Assembly (NCBI RefSeq): GCF_002775205.1
Contig: NC_036461.1
Location: 20,804,015 to 20,868,014 of the forward strand
DNA from: Xiphophorus maculatus
Taxonomy: Eukaryota > Chordata > Actinopteri > Cyprinodontiformes > Poeciliidae
Direction of reading: 5' to 3'
DNA length: 64,000 nucleotides
Below, one piece after another: positions 60,339 to 64,000 of the stretch. Position 1 is the first letter of the stretch. The number at the start of each line of letters is the position of its first letter. Both the position numbers and the translations under genes were made by a program. The notes under the pieces were generated by a model that was not told the DNA's origin, did not search any database, and was given only the letters and a program-made list of their open reading frames with translations.

Positions 60339-63300
60339 CTCCGTCTGCCTCCCTCAGGTTGTACCTGGAGCGGCAGAAGAACCTGTACCTGCTCCGCTCT
60401 GTGGCGTGTTTGGGGTCAGAGGTCCACCTGGTGGCCTGCCCCCTTGAGTTCAACAAGCGAAACGCCACGGCGACCTGCGCCGGCGGCATGCCCGTCGTCG
60501 TGAGCTGCATGCCCGGCCCTCTGTTCATGCAAAACAGCTCTCTGAAAAAGAAAGTTAAAGTCTCGGTAAGGAGATCCTCAGGAACAGAAGGATGAAATTA
60601 AGGATTTTTTTTTTTTTTCTTCGCATTTTGTTTCGCTGCAACTTCAATATATTTTACTTGTTTTGTGTGTGGACTGTTCTCTGAACAGATGAGACCAAAA
60701 GGTTTTCGCTGTATGTCAAAAATGATGTTATATAAGCTAGAGATTTAATGAGGAGCAGCAAAAGCAAATGAGGTGGATTAGCAGAACTTTCCAACAACTG
60801 ATGATGTCGTCCAGAACATGTTGCTGTGGATTATCGTCTCGGCTGCCCAGATGTTGAGTTGTTAGCATTTTATGACAGCAACGGTGTCTTCAGTCAGAGG
60901 CTTCTTTTGATTTGTGGTGAGACTGACTGCTGCTGGAGGCCCTTCCTGCCCACAGCATCAACACCCCAAGAACTTTCTGAGAATGAAATGAGTTGCATTT
61001 AATTCCCCTTTGAGATAAAGTAATTTTCAATAGAATTGAACTGAACGGAACTGAATCCAACTAAATTAAATGAAGCTGAGATGATTTGAACTGAACCAAA
61101 CTAAACTGAGCTGAACTGAACATACAGTCAGGTCCTCTCCATCCTATCAGATGGATTCATTTTTCAGATTTATAAAGCTGGCAGAGAAAAAGTCGCCCAA
61201 TAGTTCTAATTCAGGAAGGATATATTTTGGAGATTTTTATTTATTAAATGCATCATCTTCCTTCCATTTCACAGTTAAGCCTTTTGGTCAATCTCCTCAA
61301 ATATCAATAAAATACACTGAAGTTTGCAGGCATTTCATGACAAAATGCAGAAATGTTCAGGAATATGAATGCTTTTGTAAGGTGTTGTACCTCAGCGGCA
61401 GTAATGTCGTCTAAACTAAGTGGTTAGGACGTGCCAGACTGCTCCATGTTCACACACACACGCAGAAACGCGTTTCCTTGTTGTCAGAGCAACGTGCGGC
61501 TGAAGGGCGGCGCCAGGCTGGGGGAAGGCCGGGTGGAAGTGCTCAAAGACAACGAGTGGGGGACGGTGTGCGACGACCGCTGGAGCCTGCTGTCCGCCAG
61601 TGTCGTGTGCCGGGAGCTGGGCTTCGGCAGCGCCAAGGAAGCTCTGACGGGAGCCCGCATGGGACAAGGTGAGCACTGATGAGCAGAACGACTGCAGCAC
61701 AAACAACTGATCGGCACTGTACCTCTGAGCTCTGGTTGTTTGTGTAAATTGTAAATTCAATTTTGAGGGTTTTTTTTTTTGTTTGTTTTTTTTTTTAGGA
61801 TCATGTGAATATTACACAACATATTTGGAGCTACGTCGTGAACTGTTGTGCTTTTCTTGGATTCATTTCACCGACGAGTTTCACAGGGATTTCTGAAGTG
61901 TTTAAAATAACATATGCAAATCAAATTTTTTCTCTCTAATTACAAACTCTGATTCAATAATCTTGATGTCGAGATTCAAAGTGCAAGTATCACAGCAGCT
62001 GCTACGATTTCAGAGGAAATGAGAATGGAACATAAAATCGTTTGGATTTTTCTGTCCCTCCGCAGAATTTTTTTTGGAGAATACTTTTTATGGATATTAT
62101 GATTAAGATAAAACAATGGAAACGGCTTGATGGAGGAGCCGCGTTGCGATGACTTCCTGAAGGCAGAGTGACGGAAAGAGCAGAAGCTTCTTAAAGAGAC
62201 AGAGGCCCAATTTCAAGGCGTTAAATTGCTAAGTCAAATTTCTTTTAAGTAGTGTAAGATATATGCAGGATTTTTTTCTTACAACTGAAGGTAACATTAT
62301 TTGATTGTGTTATAATTAAGTACCTGAAAAACACACGGCACCGGCCCTTTAAGAATTAACTTACATAATTTCTCAGTGGAAACATTCGCAAAAAAAAAGT
62401 CTAGTGATGCTTCACAGGAAAACATCGAGGTCTACATGTGGAAACGTGCGTAATTATAATCTAGGACTTTCCTCAATAAGGTGTTTTGGGCAAACAGGCC
62501 AGAAACTCTACCATGGAAGAAAACAGGCCGTCTTTTCAGCAGCAGTTCTCGGAAACACCAGGAAGTAACTCTCTTCTCAGAGAAAGTTGGATCTGTTAGA
62601 GGAAGTGCTGTGGTCGGACTAACGTCTGACCAAACGCTGGCTGGACGTGTCTGAGACTTTCTAATGGAAGTCAGAAGCACGAGCTGCTGAAGGACGGCCA
62701 TTCATGGACGCTAGTGATGCAAACATGCTAAAAGTCCAGAATTCCTTCTTGGCACGTCCAATGAATCCCTCCATTTATGGCGTGTTCGAGAAGTTGACGC
62801 GGACAATGCCCTGCGGAACAATTATAAGGCCTGAAACATTTTATTTTATTGCAATATGCAATAATATAATACATCATTTTCTAAATTTTCTTGAAAAGTC
62901 AGTGAGTCCAGGCTTTGCAGATCCACTTTAACTTGCAATAACAGCTGCAGGTATTTTGTTTCTGTTTTTTTTTATACCAAAAAGTTGTTTTTTGATTACC
63001 ATTTTTGAAACGACATAAAAAGAATGAAGCTTTTTTTTAATCTTTATAAAATAGCTTAATCTAATACAGATTGTGTGAACATGAATTTTGACGTCTCACC
63101 ATAGATCCACAGTTAAATTTTGGGCTTTACTTTGACTGTGCCATCCTCACATTATTCTGCTTTAATATAAGGCATTCTTTCTCAGCTGGTTTAGAGTCTG
63201 TTGCCTAACTTAAATCCTTCATGTCTCTAAAATAATTTTTCTCTATATTGTCTTTACTGAACGTGAATTAATCAAAAATATAAGGGTAATTATTAGGTGA

Positions 63301-63744
63301 CATGTTGGTCATTAGTTGCACTGCATTTATGCTTAGAGATGTTTAAGCAAAAGTGTATTAGCAAAAATGCTAACCAACGCAAAACTTTTCAGACTTTTAT
63401 TTTGAAGCTACGCATCCTGTCTTCCACGCTTCACAATTATTATACATTATGCTGGTCAAACGCCCAAAATAAAAACAGATGCATTGACGTCAGTCATTGT
63501 GATGTTTTGGATGTTTTTTCTCTAAAAACAAAGTATAATTTCCCATTGCTCCTTGAACTGGTCTGACCTCAGATTATATCTTTTCCCAGGAATGGGTCCG
63601 ATCTACATGAACGAGGTGAAGTGTGTCGGGAACGAGAAGTCGATCTGGAGCTGCCCGTTTAAAAACATCACGGCGGAGGATTGCCAGCACATGGAGGACG
63701 CCGCTGTTCGCTGCAACATCCCGTACATGGGCCAGGAGAACTCG
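49880..63744 (+). CDS. loxl3: Lysyl oxidase-like 3, N-terminal SRCR part (3' end beyond window)
   Basis: LOXL3 is a secreted copper amine oxidase that oxidises lysines in collagen and elastin. Coding exons: 49888-50212, 50852-51015, 53053-53270, 60358-60565, 61488-61668 and 63590-63744, 417 codons so far, all phases consistent. The ATG at 49888 opens a signal peptide ([15 protein letters not shown]). SRCR1 runs from [17 protein letters not shown] through [20 protein letters not shown] and [21 protein letters not shown]2 runs from [19 protein letters not shown] to [13 protein letters not shown] and [14 protein letters not shown]3 has [43 protein letters not shown] and [25 protein letters not shown] and the SRCR2 end match LOXL3 rather than LOXL2 or LOXL4. 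SRCR4 and the LOX catalytic domain are not in the window. Teleosts may have a and b paralogues; I cannot tell which. Confidence 0.92.
50275..50480 (-). mobile_element. TTAA-type MITE fragment in loxl3 intron 2
   Basis: Reverse copy with GGAAGTCGTCACAACACGGC and ATTTTATAGCACAATAAAGT, as at 48815 and 57140. Confidence 0.7.
51320..51600 (+). mobile_element. TTAA-type MITE in loxl3 intron 3
   Basis: Begins TTAA then AGGGTCAG (TTAA at 51316-51319). It contains TGTTGTGATGACTTCCTGAA and AAAGAGACAG like the other copies; the right end is decayed. Confidence 0.65.
52333..52898. mobile_element. hAT-type MITE in loxl3 intron 3
   Basis: A 566-bp element flanked by a perfect 8-bp duplication ATTCAGAC (52325-52332 and 52899-52906). 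The ends CAGGGACGCACCAAAT and GATCGGTGAATCTCTA are inverted and imperfect. ATATCGGCCGATA-type repeats lie inside both ends. Confidence 0.85.
56851..56910 (+). CDS. loxl3: Candidate loxl3 cassette exon 1 (60 nt)
   Basis: A 60-base stretch follows a good acceptor (CTGTCTCGCTGTTGCAG) and precedes a donor (GGAAG then GTACGC). Entered in phase 2 after the exon ending 53270, it is open and leaves phase 2, so it can be included or skipped without changing the frame. It would encode [19 protein letters not shown] plus a split codon, a basic stretch inserted in SRCR2 after NKNFYK. Human LOXL3 as I recall it joins the flanking exons directly. Not proved as an exon. Confidence 0.5.
57140..57712 (+). mobile_element. 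Complete TTAA-type MITE in loxl3
   Basis: The 573-bp element has inverted ends AGGGGCAGTATTATG and CATAATACTGCCCCT. The left flank is TTAA (57136-57139) and the right flank CTGA, one likely mutated. TTAA targets are used by piggyBac and Kolobok superfamilies; ends starting AGGGG rather than CCC favour a Kolobok-like mobiliser, but this is inference. No transposase. Confidence 0.75.
59076..59132 (+). CDS. loxl3: Candidate loxl3 cassette exon 2 (57 nt)
   Basis: A 57-base stretch lies between a strong acceptor (CTCGTTTTTACCTTGCAG) and a donor (AAAAG then GTAATC). In phase 2 it is open and ends in phase 2. It would encode [18 protein letters not shown] plus a split codon that joins LYLERQKN of the exon at 60358. 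It resembles the 56851 cassette in being Lys/Ser-rich and symmetric. An alternative acceptor four bases later would break the phase. Confidence 0.5.
60251..60335. repeat. (TA)n tracts just before a loxl3 exon
   Basis: Two (TA)n runs separated by CATATATGCCAAC end about 20 bases before the acceptor at 60357, leaving a short polypyrimidine tract (CCGTCTGCCTCCCTCAG). Confidence 0.95.
60780..61040. mobile_element. LINE 3'-end scrap in loxl3 intron
   Basis: CAGTCAGAGGCTTCTTTTGA and the tail CCCCTTTGAGATAAAGTAATT resemble the LINE tail family seen at 25462-25690. Short ACTGAACTGAAC-like repeats follow. Confidence 0.4.
62130..62354 (+). mobile_element. TTAA-type MITE fragment in loxl3
   Basis: Shares GATGACTTCCTGAAGGC, AAAGAGACAGAGGCCCAATT and GAAGGTAAC with 57140-57712 and ends GGCCCT followed by TTAA, consistent with the family's target site. 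Confidence 0.7.
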
Positions 63745-64000
63745 GTCAGACCGAACCGCCTCACCCACATGTTCATTTCAACTGTTTGGTTGCTTCATGT
63801 CACGTTGTTTGGTTTTAGATTAGCAAGTAAAAAATGACTTACTGAGTTTTTCACACCAGGTTGTATTAGTTTAAGATTTTTATAGAATAGCAGAATGGAA
63901 CAAACTTCTGAAATATCTGTTGTTCCCATTCCTTTTAGTGCATTCATTTGTGTTTATTACCAAGTACATCTAAAAGAAAACTTTAATATTATGAAAAAGT
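63745..64000 (+). other. loxl3 intron running off the window
   Basis: Begins with the donor GTCAGA after the exon ending 63744. No further exon is visible before the window ends. Confidence 0.8.

Noticed and set aside
60072-60528. Frames with YIYIYI runs before the loxl3 exon at 60358
   Set aside because: Produced by (TA)n; only the part from 60358 onward is real coding sequence.

Overview
This is a vertebrate nuclear window, almost certainly a ray-finned (percomorph-type) fish. The evidence is exon/intron genes with GT-AG sites, a Rex3-type LINE, tRNA-derived SINEs, hAT and Tc1 remnants, and abundant microsatellites. The three recognisable genes are mavs, pank2 and loxl3. MAVS and PANK2 are also neighbours in human 20p13, so that pair looks like conserved synteny. 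The species cannot be read from the sequence; a cyprinodontiform is a guess. One 499-base run of N (14779-15277) shows this is a gapped assembly.

Left part (1-25970) is a young, rearranged accessory block. A ~5.0 kb unit occurs nearly intact twice (1-4902, cut by the window edge, and 20238-25251), once with ~3.9 kb deleted (19079-20237), and once as a short stub (25252-25461). Each full unit carries an orphan terminal exon of a MARK-family kinase (KA1 domain, minus strand), a minus-strand 5'-exon-like sequence, a 1.25 kb hAT element with perfect 8-bp target duplications, a (TG)n tract and a SINE. Between the units lie a possible remnant of an antigen-receptor-like membrane gene (5784-7166), a 5'-truncated Rex3 LINE (8719-10045, minus), and a tandemly duplicated unfamiliar gene (10994-13104 and 15278-16450, minus). 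That gene would encode a disordered, probably nuclear protein made of three different coding minisatellites. Copy 1 has a single in-frame TAG; copy 2 runs into the assembly gap.

Right part (26000-64000) is ordinary genic sequence on the plus strand. mavs (exon 1 at ~26241, coding 28694-32283) encodes a CARD, a proline-rich middle with TRAF-binding motifs and a C-terminal membrane anchor. pank2 (36218-41838, seven coding exons, 431 aa) is complete and has a GC-AG last intron. loxl3 (5' exon ending 45344, coding from 49888) is cut by the window end after SRCR domain 3. Its introns hold several copies of a TTAA-flanked MITE, two hAT MITEs with perfect target duplications, a Tc1 fragment, and two small in-phase candidate exons (56851-56910, 59076-59132) that would lengthen SRCR domain 2.

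The genes do not form a pathway: mavs is antiviral signalling at mitochondria, pank2 is coenzyme A synthesis, loxl3 is extracellular matrix crosslinking. The most interesting material is the duplicated minisatellite gene, the amplified MARK KA1 exon and the symmetric loxl3 cassette exons. Exon boundaries were placed by hand from splice motifs, reading phase and recalled family sequences; no alignment or search was run.
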